Assembly (NCBI GenBank): GCA_963827335.1
Contig: CAWHAP010000023.1
Location: 1 to 64,000, forward strand
Reading direction: 5' to 3'
Source of the DNA: DASQMT01 sp963827335
GTDB taxonomy: Bacteria; Actinomycetota; Thermoleophilia; Solirubrobacterales; Solirubrobacteraceae
DNA: 64,000 nt
The notes below the pieces were generated by a model, which was not told the DNA's origin, did no database searches, and saw only the letters and a program-made list of their open reading frames with translations. Made by a program: the position numbers and the translations under genes. Positions 9,703-17,345 of this stretch are shown piece by piece; position 1 is the first letter of the stretch, and every line of letters begins with the position of its first letter.

Positions 9703-9813
9703 TAGTTGCTCCGCCGGTCATCCAGACGGCGGTCTGATCCGGAGGAAGACATCCGTGTCTTCCTTGACCGGGCTTCGCCCTTCCCTGGCAGCCTTTCGGG
9801 GCGCCGGGAAACG
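9703..9813 (+). other. Hairpin-rich linker in leader of 9849 gene
   Basis: This stretch separates RNA copy 2 from its terminator-like hairpin and is absent at copy 1, where only 4 nt intervene. It holds a perfect 8-bp stem GGAAGACA/TGTCTTCC (9744-9763, loop TCCG), a CCGCC/GGCGG stem near 9711-9732 and a GGGC-TTC-GCCC stem near 9770-9780. No convincing gene is seen in it. It may be part of a longer regulatory leader or an insertion. Confidence 0.4.
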
Positions 9814-9846
9814 CTTCGGCCGCCTCTCGGGGCGGCCGAGGTCGTT
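9814..9846 (+). terminator. Attenuator-like hairpin before GNAT gene
   Basis: Stem TTCGGCCGCC (9815-9824) with GGCGGCCGAG (9831-9840), loop TCTCGG, then GTCGTTTAA running into the ATG at 9849. The GAGG at 9838-9841 is the likely ribosome-binding site and is paired in the stem, so the hairpin could block translation as well as end transcription. Loop and tail match the hairpin at 8599-8630. Confidence 0.5.
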
Positions 9847-9848
9847 TA

Positions 9849-10307
9849 ATGGTCCGGGTGGAGATCCGACCTGCACGGCCCGGCGAGTCCGGCGCCATCA
9901 CCGCGCTGTCGTTGCGCTCCAAGGCGCACTGGGGCTACGACGACGCCTTCATGGCGCAATGCGCGACCGAGCTGCGCTGGGACGAGGAGGACCTCGGCCG
10001 CCTGCTGGTGCACGTCGCCGAGCAGGGCGGCGAGCTGCTCGGCTTCGCGGCCGTCGACCCCGCCGCCGACCCGCCCGAGCTCGACGCGCTGTTCGTCGAG
10101 CCGCGCGCGATGGGCGCCGGCGTGGGCCGTGCGCTGCTGGCCACGGCGCGCGCCGCCGCCGTCGAGGAGGGCATCGCGGAGCTGGCGATCGACTCCGACC
10201 CCGAGGCTGAGGCGTTCTACCTCCGCGCCGGTGCGCGGCGCATCGGCGAGGCGCGTTCGCCCTCGACCGGCCGGCTGCTGCCGCGGCTGGTGATCGCCAC
10301 GGCATGA
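9849..10307 (+). CDS. GNAT family N-acetyltransferase
   Basis: 152-aa acetyltransferase of unknown substrate. The acetyl-CoA pyrophosphate loop is visible as PRAMGAGVGRALLATA (about residues 87-102), with the FYLRAGA segment near the C-terminus. ATG at 9849 is used; a GTG at 9855 is in frame. It is the first gene of a pair: its TGA overlaps the MFS exporter start by 4 nt, so the two are translated together and probably share control by the upstream structured RNA and hairpin. Confidence 0.85.
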   Translation: MVRVEIRPARPGESGAITALSLRSKAHWGYDDAFMAQCATELRWDEEDLGRLLVHVAEQGGELLGFAAVDPAADPPELDALFVEPRAMGAGVGRALLATARAAAVEEGIAELAIDSDPEAEAFYLRAGARRIGEARSPSTGRLLPRLVIATA

Positions 10308-11731
10308 GCGATGCCCGGCGCCGCTCCCTGACGCTCGTCCTGTGCTGCCTCGCGCAGTTCATGGTCGTCCTCGACGTCTCGATCGTCAACGTCGCGCTGC
10401 CCTCGATCGCGGACGACCTCGGCTTCACGCCCGCCAGCCTCGCCTGGGTGGTGAACGCCTACACGCTGGCCTTCGCCGGGTTCCTGCTGCTCGGCGGGCG
10501 GGCGGCCGACCTGCTCGGGCGGCGCGAGGTGTTCGCGGGCGGCCTCGCGCTGTTCGCGCTCGCCTCGCTCGCCGGCGGGCTGGCGCAGAGCGAGCTGACG
10601 CTGGTCGGCGCGCGCGCGGCCCAGGGGCTCGGCGGCGCCGTGGTCGCGCCGGCCACGCTGTCGATCCTCACCACCGCGTTCCGCGAGGGCGCCGAGCGCA
10701 ACCGGGCGCTCGGCCTGTGGGGCGCCATGGGCGCGATCGGGGGCGCCTCGGGCGCGCTGGTCGGCGGCATCCTCACCCAGACGCTCAACTGGCGCTGGAT
10801 CCTGATCATCAACGTGCCGATCGGCCTGCTCGGCGCGCTCGCGGCGCTGCACGTCGTGCGCACGGCGGCCCGCAGCACGGACGCGACGCGCCACTTCGAC
10901 CTCGCGGGCGCGCTCTCGGTGACCATCGGGCTCGTCGTGCTGACCTACGGGATCGTCGAGTCCGAGTCCTACGGCTGGGGCTCAGCGCGCACGCTGCTCA
11001 CGCTCGCCGCCGGCGCCGTGCTGCTCGTCGTGTTCGTGCTCGTCGAGGGCCGCTTCGCCCGCCGCCCGCTCGTCCCGCTGCGGATCTTCGCCTCGCGCAT
11101 CCTCACGGGCGCGAACATCGTCGTGTTCTGCCTCGGCGGCAGCGTGTTCGCCATGTGGTACTTCCTCTCGCTCTACATGCAGCAGGTGCTCGGCTACTCG
11201 CCGATCGAGGCCGGGCTCGCGTTCCTTCCGATGCCGCTGACCATCGCGGCGTGCACGCAGGCGGCGACGCGGCTCACGGGCCGGCACGGCGCCGGGCCGG
11301 TGCTCGCGGGCGGCATGACCCTGATCGCGATCGGGATGCTGCTGTTCACCGGCATCGGGCCGACGGGCGACTACCTGTCCGACGTGCTCGCGCCGTCGCT
11401 GCTCTGCGCCGCCGGCATCGGCTTCGCCTTCGTCCCGGTGACGATCGCGGCCACCGCCGGGGTGGAGCGCCACGACGCCGGGCTCGCCTCCGGGCTCGTC
11501 AACACGTCGCGGCAGATGGGCGGGTCGCTGGGGCTCGCGCTGCTGGCGACGGTCGCCACGCAGCGGACCGCCGACCTCGCGGGCGACGTGCCGCGGGCCG
11601 AGGCGCTGACCGAGGGCTTCCACCGCGCGTTCGCGCTCGGCGGCGCGGTGGCGCTGATCGGCGCGCTGGTGAGCGTGCTCGTGCTCAGCCGCGTCCGCCC
11701 GGCGTCCACGCCTAGAGGCCGAGCCGGTTGA
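10304..11731 (+). CDS. MFS drug exporter, DHA2 (EmrB/QacA) family
   Basis: 475-aa transporter with about 14 hydrophobic segments, typical of DHA2 proton-drug antiporters. Motifs include LDVSIVNVALPSIADDLG in TM1 and the LLGGRAADLLGRR loop (motif A). The long TM set after about residue 190 gives the 14-helix form. The substrate cannot be read from sequence. Its start overlaps the acetyltransferase stop; an acetyltransferase plus exporter pair suggests antibiotic or metabolite tolerance (inference). The 3' end overlaps the convergent oxidoreductase gene by 20 nt. Confidence 0.9.
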   Translation: MSDARRRSLTLVLCCLAQFMVVLDVSIVNVALPSIADDLGFTPASLAWVVNAYTLAFAGFLLLGGRAADLLGRREVFAGGLALFALASLAGGLAQSELTLVGARAAQGLGGAVVAPATLSILTTAFREGAERNRALGLWGAMGAIGGASGALVGGILTQTLNWRWILIINVPIGLLGALAALHVVRTAARSTDATRHFDLAGALSVTIGLVVLTYGIVESESYGWGSARTLLTLAAGAVLLVVFVLVEGRFARRPLVPLRIFASRILTGANIVVFCLGGSVFAMWYFLSLYMQQVLGYSPIEAGLAFLPMPLTIAACTQAATRLTGRHGAGPVLAGGMTLIAIGMLLFTGIGPTGDYLSDVLAPSLLCAAGIGFAFVPVTIAATAGVERHDAGLASGLVNTSRQMGGSLGLALLATVATQRTADLAGDVPRAEALTEGFHRAFALGGAVALIGALVSVLVLSRVRPASTPRGRAG

Positions 11732-13079
11732 ACAGCTGCAGCCAGATCTCGCTGCGCGTGGGGAACGCCGGGACGGCGTGGCGCAGGCGCGCGATCGGGA
11801 CCTCGCCGACGATGGCGATCGTCGCCGCCTGCAGGAAGTCCGCCACCTCCGAGCCGGTGATCGTCGCGCCGACCAGCACGCCGCGCTCCTCGTCGACGAG
11901 GAAGCGGCTCGTGCCGCGCGCGCCGCGGCCGTAGAACGAGCCGCCGGCGTTGCCGGACGTCTCGATGTCGATCACCTGGACCGTCAGCCCCGCCTCCTCC
12001 GCCGTGCGCGTGTTGTGCCCCACGGAGCAGACCTGGGGATCGGTGAAGATCACGCGCGGCGCGTTCGGCCCGTCCGCGCAGTGCGCGAGCACGCTGTCCT
12101 TGCCGAGCACGTCGTCGCAGGCGATGGCCGCCTGGTACTTCGCCATGTGCGTGAACGCCGCGCGGCCGTTGAGGTCGCCGATCACGTACAGCCAGTCGTG
12201 CCCGGGGACGCGGCAGTAGGGGTCGGCGTCGATGTAGCCGTCCGGCTCCAGCCCGATCGTCTCGAGCCCGAGGCCCTCGACCTGCGGCTGCCGCCCGACG
12301 GCCACGAGCAGCTCGTCGCCGGTGACGTCCGCGCCGTCGTCCAGCGTCACGGTCACCGTGCCGGCCTCGCGCCGCACCCGGGTGGCCTTGCGGCCCGTGC
12401 GGATGTCGACGCCCTGCTCGGCGAGCGCCTCCGTCACCTGCTCGCAGGCGAACTCCTCCTCGGTCGCCAGCAGCCGGCGCGCGCCCTCGATCAGCGTCAC
12501 CTGCGCGCCGAGCGTCGTGTACGCCTGCGCCATCTCCGAGCCGACGACGCCGCCGCCCATGATGAGCAGGCTGCCCGGGATCGCGTGCGTCGTCGTCGCT
12601 TCGCGGTTCGTCCACGGCTCGGCCTCGGCGAGGCCGTCGATCGGCGGGATGGCCGGCGTCGTGCCGCCCGCGAGGAACACCGCGCGGCGCACCTCGATGG
12701 TCTCGTCGCCGACGACCACCCGCTGCTCGCCGTCGAGCCGGCCCCAGCCGCGGATGAGGGTGATGCCGTGATCCTCCAGCCACGGGAGCTGCGCGGAGTC
12801 GTCGAGGTCGTGGATCACCTCGTCGCGGCGCTCGAGGGTGGCCTCGACGTCGAGCGTGCCGGTCACGGCCTCCGCCGCGCCCGGGACGCGCGCGGTCTCG
12901 GCGAGCAGCTCGCCGGGGCGCAGCAGCGCCTTGGACGGCATGCAGGCCCAGAACGAGCACTCGCCGCCGACCTTGCGGTCCTCCACGATCGCGACCTCCA
13001 GGCCGGCCTCGGCCAGCCGGCCCGCCGCCACCTCGCCGCCGGGCCCGGCGCCGATCACCACCACGTCGAAGCTGCGCAT
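11712..13079 (-). CDS. FAD pyridine nucleotide-disulfide oxidoreductase
   Basis: 455-aa protein of the dihydrolipoamide dehydrogenase/mercuric reductase family. The FAD-binding GAGPGG is at 10-15, redox-active Cys41 and Cys46 are in GGECSFWACMPSK, the second Rossmann motif GGGVVGSEMAQ is near 175-185, and a C-terminal HAVPAFPTRSE stands where LPD has HxHPTxSE. The redox pair is intact, so the enzyme is probably active. No 2-oxo-acid dehydrogenase genes are nearby, so it may be a thiol reductase rather than a complex E3. Confidence 0.88.
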   Translation of the reverse strand: MRSFDVVVIGAGPGGEVAAGRLAEAGLEVAIVEDRKVGGECSFWACMPSKALLRPGELLAETARVPGAAEAVTGTLDVEATLERRDEVIHDLDDSAQLPWLEDHGITLIRGWGRLDGEQRVVVGDETIEVRRAVFLAGGTTPAIPPIDGLAEAEPWTNREATTTHAIPGSLLIMGGGVVGSEMAQAYTTLGAQVTLIEGARRLLATEEEFACEQVTEALAEQGVDIRTGRKATRVRREAGTVTVTLDDGADVTGDELLVAVGRQPQVEGLGLETIGLEPDGYIDADPYCRVPGHDWLYVIGDLNGRAAFTHMAKYQAAIACDDVLGKDSVLAHCADGPNAPRVIFTDPQVCSVGHNTRTAEEAGLTVQVIDIETSGNAGGSFYGRGARGTSRFLVDEERGVLVGATITGSEVADFLQAATIAIVGEVPIARLRHAVPAFPTRSEIWLQLFNRLGL

Positions 13080-13161
13080 CCCGCGAGGCTACCGGGGTCC
13101 GCTTATCGGGAACTTAGTGCGGCTTGACGGCGGCCTCAGCGAAGCCGCCCAGACTCATGGC

Positions 13162-13797
13162 GTGCGCCTCACCTATCCCGACAACGCCGTCGTCGTCATC
13201 GCCGGCCTCCCTGGCGCCGGCAAGACGACGCTGATCCGCCGTACGGTGGATCGGCGGACGGTCCGGGTCGTCGATACCGACGATCAGCGCCGGGACGGTG
13301 GACGCGCCTCGAATGTGCGCCATTACGGCCACATCGTGGCGGCTGTGTGGGGCCGGCGACCGGTCGTGATCCACTCGCGGGGGACTCTGGGGACGCTCCG
13401 CCGCGGTGTCACGCTGGTCGCCGCCCTGCGCGGTCGTCCTGCTCATCTGGTCCTGCTCGACGCGCCGCGCGCGGCGGCCGAGGCCGGCCAGCGCCGGCGC
13501 GGCCGCACCGTGTCCCAGCGGCGCATGGACCGCGAGGTCGCGCGCTGGTCGCGGCTCCGGCGCCGCGGGGTGCGGCGCGAGGGCTGGCGGTCCGTGACCG
13601 TCCTCGACCGCTCTTCCGCCGCGACGGTCGAGGTCGTACAATGGACGGCGAAGGAACATTCCCGGGGACGACAGGCTTCGACGTGGTCGGTTCGTGGGGG
13701 TGGTTGCGAGTCGAGGTGCCGGAGGCCTCGTAAAACCCCGGCACAAACACAAGTGCGGAGTCTCACGACTTCCAGCTCGCTGCCTAGCACAAACTAG
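13162..13797 (+). CDS. P-loop kinase-like protein overlapping ssrA
   Basis: Predicted small AAA_33-type ATPase/kinase. Walker A GLPGAGKTT is at about residues 15-23 and a Walker B-like HLVLLDAP near 95. The reading frame has no stop until 13797, so it crosses the ssrA promoter and the first 134 nt of the tmRNA gene; the last 45 or so residues are encoded by tmRNA sequence. GTG at 13162 is the best in-frame start, with no clear ribosome-binding site. Expression of the tail is uncertain; a pseudogene or frameshift cannot be excluded. Confidence 0.55.
   Translation: MRLTYPDNAVVVIAGLPGAGKTTLIRRTVDRRTVRVVDTDDQRRDGGRASNVRHYGHIVAAVWGRRPVVIHSRGTLGTLRRGVTLVAALRGRPAHLVLLDAPRAAAEAGQRRRGRTVSQRRMDREVARWSRLRRRGVRREGWRSVTVLDRSSAATVEVVQWTAKEHSRGRQASTWSVRGGGCESRCRRPRKTPAQTQVRSLTTSSSLPSTN
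13614..13642 (+). promoter_or_regulatory. Putative ssrA promoter
   Basis: -10 hexamer TACAAT at 13637-13642 (5 of 6 to consensus), 17-nt spacer and a weak -35 TTCCGC at 13614-13619. The predicted start near 13650 lies about 14 nt before the mature tmRNA 5' end, consistent with a short leader removed by RNase P. The promoter sits inside the upstream kinase reading frame. Confidence 0.6.
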
Positions 13798-14027
13798 GTA
13801 GATGAGCCTTCGCCCCCGGGGCCTGCACCGGGAATCGGCGGAGTCAGAAGCAGGCCAATGCCCCCGAGACGCCTGCCTGAGCCGACCGGGGGCACATTCG
13901 ATCAGGCTGGCCCTTCGCAACCTCGCCGGCGTCAGCGAGCGAAGGGCGAGATCCAGAGCGCCGGACACACTCGTAGACGCCACCTTTCACGCGATTGCGG
14001 ACGTGGGTTCAATTCCCACCGTCTCCA
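13664..14027 (+). ncRNA. ssrA: Transfer-messenger RNA (tmRNA)
   Basis: About 364-nt tmRNA for ribosome rescue. The 5' end GGGGACG (13664-13670) pairs with CGTCTCC (14020-14026) as the acceptor stem with one G-U, followed by discriminator A. The 5' segment GACAGGCTTCGACG and T-arm GTGGG-TTCAATT-CCCAC are classic. The tag frame starts at GGC (13740) and reads GTNTSAESHDFQLAA to TAG at 13785-13787, ending in the protease-recognised LAA. A hairpin follows the tag (CCTAG/CTAGG). The terminal CCA is not encoded. It pairs functionally with smpB at 7957. Confidence 0.96.
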
Positions 14028-14042
14028 CCTTTCGGAGTACCG

Positions 14043-14067
14043 ACGAGGCGCCCTTCGGGCGCCTCGT
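14043..14067 (+). terminator. Rho-independent terminator of ssrA
   Basis: Perfect 11-bp stem ACGAGGCGCCC (14043-14053) with GGGCGCCTCGT (14057-14067), loop TTC, 15 nt after the tmRNA 3' end. The following T run is short (TT), as is usual in very GC-rich actinobacteria. Confidence 0.8.
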
Positions 14068-14153
14068 TCGCGATCGGGGCCGCGCGTGACCGATGATTGT
14101 TCCGCGCCGTGCTGGTCCGCACGCCGAGAACCGACGCACGGGAGGCTGACGCC

Positions 14154-14717
14154 ATGCGGAAACTGACCTACGGCATGAACCTGAGCCTGGACGGCTACAT
14201 CGCCGCGCCCGGCGACGACATCGGCTGGAGCGTGCCGAGCGACGAGCTGTTCCAGTGGTGGTCCGACCGGGTGGGGGCGACGGGCCTGGCGCTGTACGGG
14301 CGCAGGCTGTGGGAGACGATGAGCTCCCACTGGCCGACCGCCGACCAGCAGCCGGACGCCACACCGGCGCAGATCGAGTTCGCCCGCCGCTGGCGGGACA
14401 TGCCGAAGGTGGTGTTCTCCTCGACGACCAGCACGGTCGACTGGAACACCCGCCTGGTCACCGGCGACGCGGTCGCCGAGATCACCAGGCTCAAGGCCGA
14501 CGACGGCGGCCCGATGGACATCGCCGGCGCCACACTCGCCGCGGCGGCCATGCAGGCCGGGCTGATCGACGAGTACGTGCTGGTCACGCATCCGGTCCTG
14601 GTGGGCGGCGGCACGCCGTTCTTCACGGCCCTGGACAGCTGGGTGAACCTGACCCTGGTGGAGACCCGGACGTTTCCCGACGGCTTGCTCCTGACCAGGT
14701 ACGAGACCAGGCGCTGA
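14154..14717 (+). CDS. RibD C-terminal/dihydrofolate reductase-like protein
   Basis: 187-aa protein of the RibD_C superfamily, widespread NAD(P)H-dependent reductases of unknown substrate. It opens with the typical KLTYGMNLSLDGYIAAP, has the LYGRRLWETM segment and ends with the nucleotide-binding HPVLVGGGTPFF region. GGAGG at 14141-14145 lies 8 nt before the ATG, fixing the start. It follows the ssrA terminator and is convergent with the RCC1-repeat gene with no gap. Confidence 0.88.
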   Translation: MRKLTYGMNLSLDGYIAAPGDDIGWSVPSDELFQWWSDRVGATGLALYGRRLWETMSSHWPTADQQPDATPAQIEFARRWRDMPKVVFSSTTSTVDWNTRLVTGDAVAEITRLKADDGGPMDIAGATLAAAAMQAGLIDEYVLVTHPVLVGGGTPFFTALDSWVNLTLVETRTFPDGLLLTRYETRR

Positions 14718-16307
14718 TCAGCGTCGCTTCGGCCGCTTGACGGTGAACCGGACCGTCTTGGCGGAGCTGAGGTTGCCCGCGGCGTCGCGCGCGACGAGCA
14801 CCGCCCGGTCGGACCCGGGCTTCAGCTTCTTCCTGCCGATCCTGTTCTTGAAGGCGATGTCGTTCGCGCCCGCGTTGCCGGCGGCCGTGAGCGCACCGAT
14901 CCGCTTGAGCCGGACGCACTGCCTGGCCCTGCGCAGGTTCGGGCTCGGCTTGACGCAGCGCGTGCCCTGCCTGCGGCCCGCGCGGCGTCGCGAGACGGTG
15001 ATCGTGAGCCTGGCCGCCTCGCTGATCGTCGCGCGGAACGCTCTCTTCGACAGCGACACCTTCGACGGCGACGGCTTCGTCGTGTCCGCCGGCGTCGGGG
15101 TGGGCGGCGTCGGCGTCGGCGCCGGCGATCTGCCGACCACCGGTACCGGCACGGTCGAGCCGGAGCCGGCCGCCTCGTTGCCGAGCTTGCCGTGCTGGTT
15201 GTGGCCCCAGCACCACGCCTGCCTGCCGCCGGCCATCGCGCACGTGTGCGAGCCGGCGGTCGCGATCGAGGTCACGCCCGTGAGGCCGACGACCGCGACC
15301 GGGACCGACGACGTCTGACCCGCCGGTTGCCACGGCACGCCGTTGCCGAGCTGGCCGTAGTGGTTGTCGCCCCAGCACAGCACCCGGCCCCCCCGCACCG
15401 CGCAGCCGTGCTCCCAGTTGATCGAGATGTCGGTCACGCCCGAGTCGAGGCCGGCCACCTGCTGGGGGACGATCGTGTTCCCGGTCTGGCCGTTCCCGAG
15501 CCTGCCATGGCTCCCGAAGCCCCAGCACCACACGGCTCCGCCCTGCGTGATCGCGCAGTTGACGTCGCCGCCCGCGGAGATCTCCACGAACGGCGGGAAG
15601 GTCATCGGCGTCTGGTCCGTGCCCACGCCGGTGATGGGCCGGGGCACGTACCTGTACGGCGTGCTGTACGGGCCGGTATAGCCGAGCTGCCCGTTGGTGT
15701 TGTCGCCCCAGCACTTGACGACGCCGTCCTGGATCGCGCAGATGTGGCGCCAGCCGACGGCGACGTCCTGCACGCCGCTGGCCAGGCCGGCCGGCACGAC
15801 GGGCGTCAGGCTGCTGTTCCCGTCGCCGGCGCCCAGGTCTCCGCCGCCCCAGCGCTTCGAGCCGCCGTTCTGGATCGCACAGGCCCTCGAGGCGTGGACC
15901 GAGACCTTGGTGACGCCGCTGCCCAGCCCGGGCGGGGCGACGGGCGTGCTGCGCGCCGTCGTCGTGCCGTCTCCCAGCCGGCCGCCGGTGTTCTGGCCCC
16001 AGCAGCGCACGCCCCCCGACACCACTGCGCACCCACCGCCGGCGGAGCCGCCGCCGCTGTTGGACATCGCCACGTCCGTCACGCCGGCGCCGAGGCGAGC
16101 GCGGCCGCCGTACACAGGATTGAGGAGTTTTGCGCGTGCATGCGGGTTCGACCGAACTCGCGGGCAACCCGAGCGGATACTGGACGCCCGCCCAGTGATC
16201 GCGCGGGCGGGTGCGCGGGCGGCGCCTGTCGATGCCGGCCGCCCCGTGATCCCGGCGTCCGAAACCTTCAAGAACCGGTGCGGCCGCCGGCGCAGAATGC
16301 CCGGCAT
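14718..16307 (-). CDS. RCC1-repeat protein, possibly 5'-truncated
   Basis: Contains about six RCC1-type blades, each with a CWG-x-N-x-GQLG-like core (about residues 75-385), then a Pro/Thr-rich linker (TPTPPTPTP) and a basic C-terminal domain with a CVK...CVRL cysteine pair. Such proteins are normally secreted in this group, yet no signal peptide is seen, and the first repeat appears to begin in mid-blade near residue 65. The N-terminal 60 residues look non-coding. Later starts are GTG 16082 and ATG 16067. A lost 5' end is the simplest explanation. The reading start overlaps the divergent VOC gene. Confidence 0.6.
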   Translation of the reverse strand: MPGILRRRPHRFLKVSDAGITGRPASTGAARAPARAITGRASSIRSGCPRVRSNPHARAKLLNPVYGGRARLGAGVTDVAMSNSGGGSAGGGCAVVSGGVRCWGQNTGGRLGDGTTTARSTPVAPPGLGSGVTKVSVHASRACAIQNGGSKRWGGGDLGAGDGNSSLTPVVPAGLASGVQDVAVGWRHICAIQDGVVKCWGDNTNGQLGYTGPYSTPYRYVPRPITGVGTDQTPMTFPPFVEISAGGDVNCAITQGGAVWCWGFGSHGRLGNGQTGNTIVPQQVAGLDSGVTDISINWEHGCAVRGGRVLCWGDNHYGQLGNGVPWQPAGQTSSVPVAVVGLTGVTSIATAGSHTCAMAGGRQAWCWGHNQHGKLGNEAAGSGSTVPVPVVGRSPAPTPTPPTPTPADTTKPSPSKVSLSKRAFRATISEAARLTITVSRRRAGRRQGTRCVKPSPNLRRARQCVRLKRIGALTAAGNAGANDIAFKNRIGRKKLKPGSDRAVLVARDAAGNLSSAKTVRFTVKRPKRR

Positions 16308-16704
16308 GGCACAGATCGAGATGACGCTCGGCTGGGTGATCGCATACGTCGACGACCCCGCCGCGACGGTTGCGTTCTACGAGCGCACCTTCGGGTTGCG
16401 CACGGACTTCGTCGTCCCCGGCGAGTACGCCCAGATGGACACCGGGCCGACGAAGCTCGGCTTCGCGACCTACGCGCTGGCGCGCAGCAACTTCGACGGC
16501 GGCGTGCATCCGGCCGGGAGCGACGGGCCGCCGCCGAACGTGGAGATCGCGCTCGTCGCCGAGGACGTGGACGCGGCATACCGGATCGCGCTCGGCGCCG
16601 GCTGCGAGCCGCTCGCCGCGCCGGTCGACAAGCCGCAGGGCCAGCGCGTCGGCTACGTGCGCGACCCGTTCGGATTGCTGGTCGAGCTCGCCACGCCGCT
16701 GTAG
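16306..16704 (+). CDS. VOC (glyoxalase/bleomycin resistance) family protein
   Basis: 132-aa single-domain VOC protein. It shows the beta-alpha-beta-beta-beta pattern with VAFYERTFGL early and GYVRDPFGLLVELATPL at the end, where the C-terminal Glu is a usual metal ligand. Function could be glyoxalase-like, dioxygenase-like or drug-binding. An ATG at 16297 is an in-frame alternative start. A P-loop kinase gene follows 16 nt later and may be co-transcribed. Confidence 0.82.
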   Translation: MAQIEMTLGWVIAYVDDPAATVAFYERTFGLRTDFVVPGEYAQMDTGPTKLGFATYALARSNFDGGVHPAGSDGPPPNVEIALVAEDVDAAYRIALGAGCEPLAAPVDKPQGQRVGYVRDPFGLLVELATPL

Positions 16705-16720
16705 GCGACGGCAGCGACGT

Positions 16721-17293
16721 GTGACCCAGGACGGCGATGACGCGAGCAGCACGCAGTGCGAGACTCGCGGCGTGTTCGCAGTCGTGCTGACCGGTCCGCC
16801 CGGGGCGGGGAAGACGGCGGCGTTGACCGCCATGAGCGACGCGCTCGTCGAGGACCGGGTGGCCCATGCCGCCGTCGACGTGGACGAGATCGCATGGACG
16901 TATCCGTTTCCGAGCCTCGCGCAGCGCTGCGACCATCTGCGGGCCTGGTGCACGCCGCACCGCCGGGCGGGTCACGACGTGCTCCTCGTGGCCGAGGTGA
17001 TCGAGTCCCCCGCTCATCTGGGCGACGTGCTCTCCTCGCTCGGGGCCGACGAGCATCTCCTCGTCCGCTTGGACGCCGCCCCGGCCACCCTGCGTCAGCG
17101 CATCGTCGACCGCGAACCGCCCGGCTGGTCGAGCCTCGCCTGGCTCCTGGAACAGACGCCGCGGCTGCAGGCCGCGGTCGCCGGGTTGGAGGGCGTGCAC
17201 CTCGCGATCGACACCGATCGCGTCCCGTTGCCGGAGATCGTCGCCCGGATCCGGTCCGCCGGTCCCGACAGCATCGCGCACAGCCCGAGCTGA
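16721..17293 (+). CDS. P-loop kinase-like ATPase
   Basis: 190-aa AAA_33/zeta-toxin-like small kinase fold. Walker A GPPGAGKTAAL is near residues 25-35; a DVDEIAW segment follows strand 2 as in nucleotide and shikimate kinases, and HLLVRLDAAPATLRQRIVDRE resembles the lid region. Substrate unknown. GTG start at 16721. This is the second small P-loop kinase within 3.6 kb; sequence similarity to the first is limited to the P-loop. The gene is convergent with the molybdopterin cluster. Confidence 0.75.
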   Translation: MTQDGDDASSTQCETRGVFAVVLTGPPGAGKTAALTAMSDALVEDRVAHAAVDVDEIAWTYPFPSLAQRCDHLRAWCTPHRRAGHDVLLVAEVIESPAHLGDVLSSLGADEHLLVRLDAAPATLRQRIVDREPPGWSSLAWLLEQTPRLQAAVAGLEGVHLAIDTDRVPLPEIVARIRSAGPDSIAHSPS

Positions 17294-17345
17294 CGGCAGG
17301 CGGGGCCTCCGACTGCCGGCGATGGCTTCGCCGGGCGGGCGGTGG

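Noticed and set aside
12322..12771. Ser/Thr-rich plus-strand frames inside the oxidoreductase gene
   Set aside because: They are antisense shadows of a well-conserved flavoprotein, with poor third-position GC.
13990..14030. A tRNA-like 3' half (TTCAATT loop and acceptor strand)
   Set aside because: No matching 5' half or anticodon arm lies within tRNA distance. It is the 3' domain of the tmRNA, pairing with 13664-13670.
13664..17300. Genomic island integrated at the 3' end of ssrA
   Set aside because: ssrA is a frequent integration site, but no integrase gene and no duplicated ssrA 3' end were found downstream in the window.
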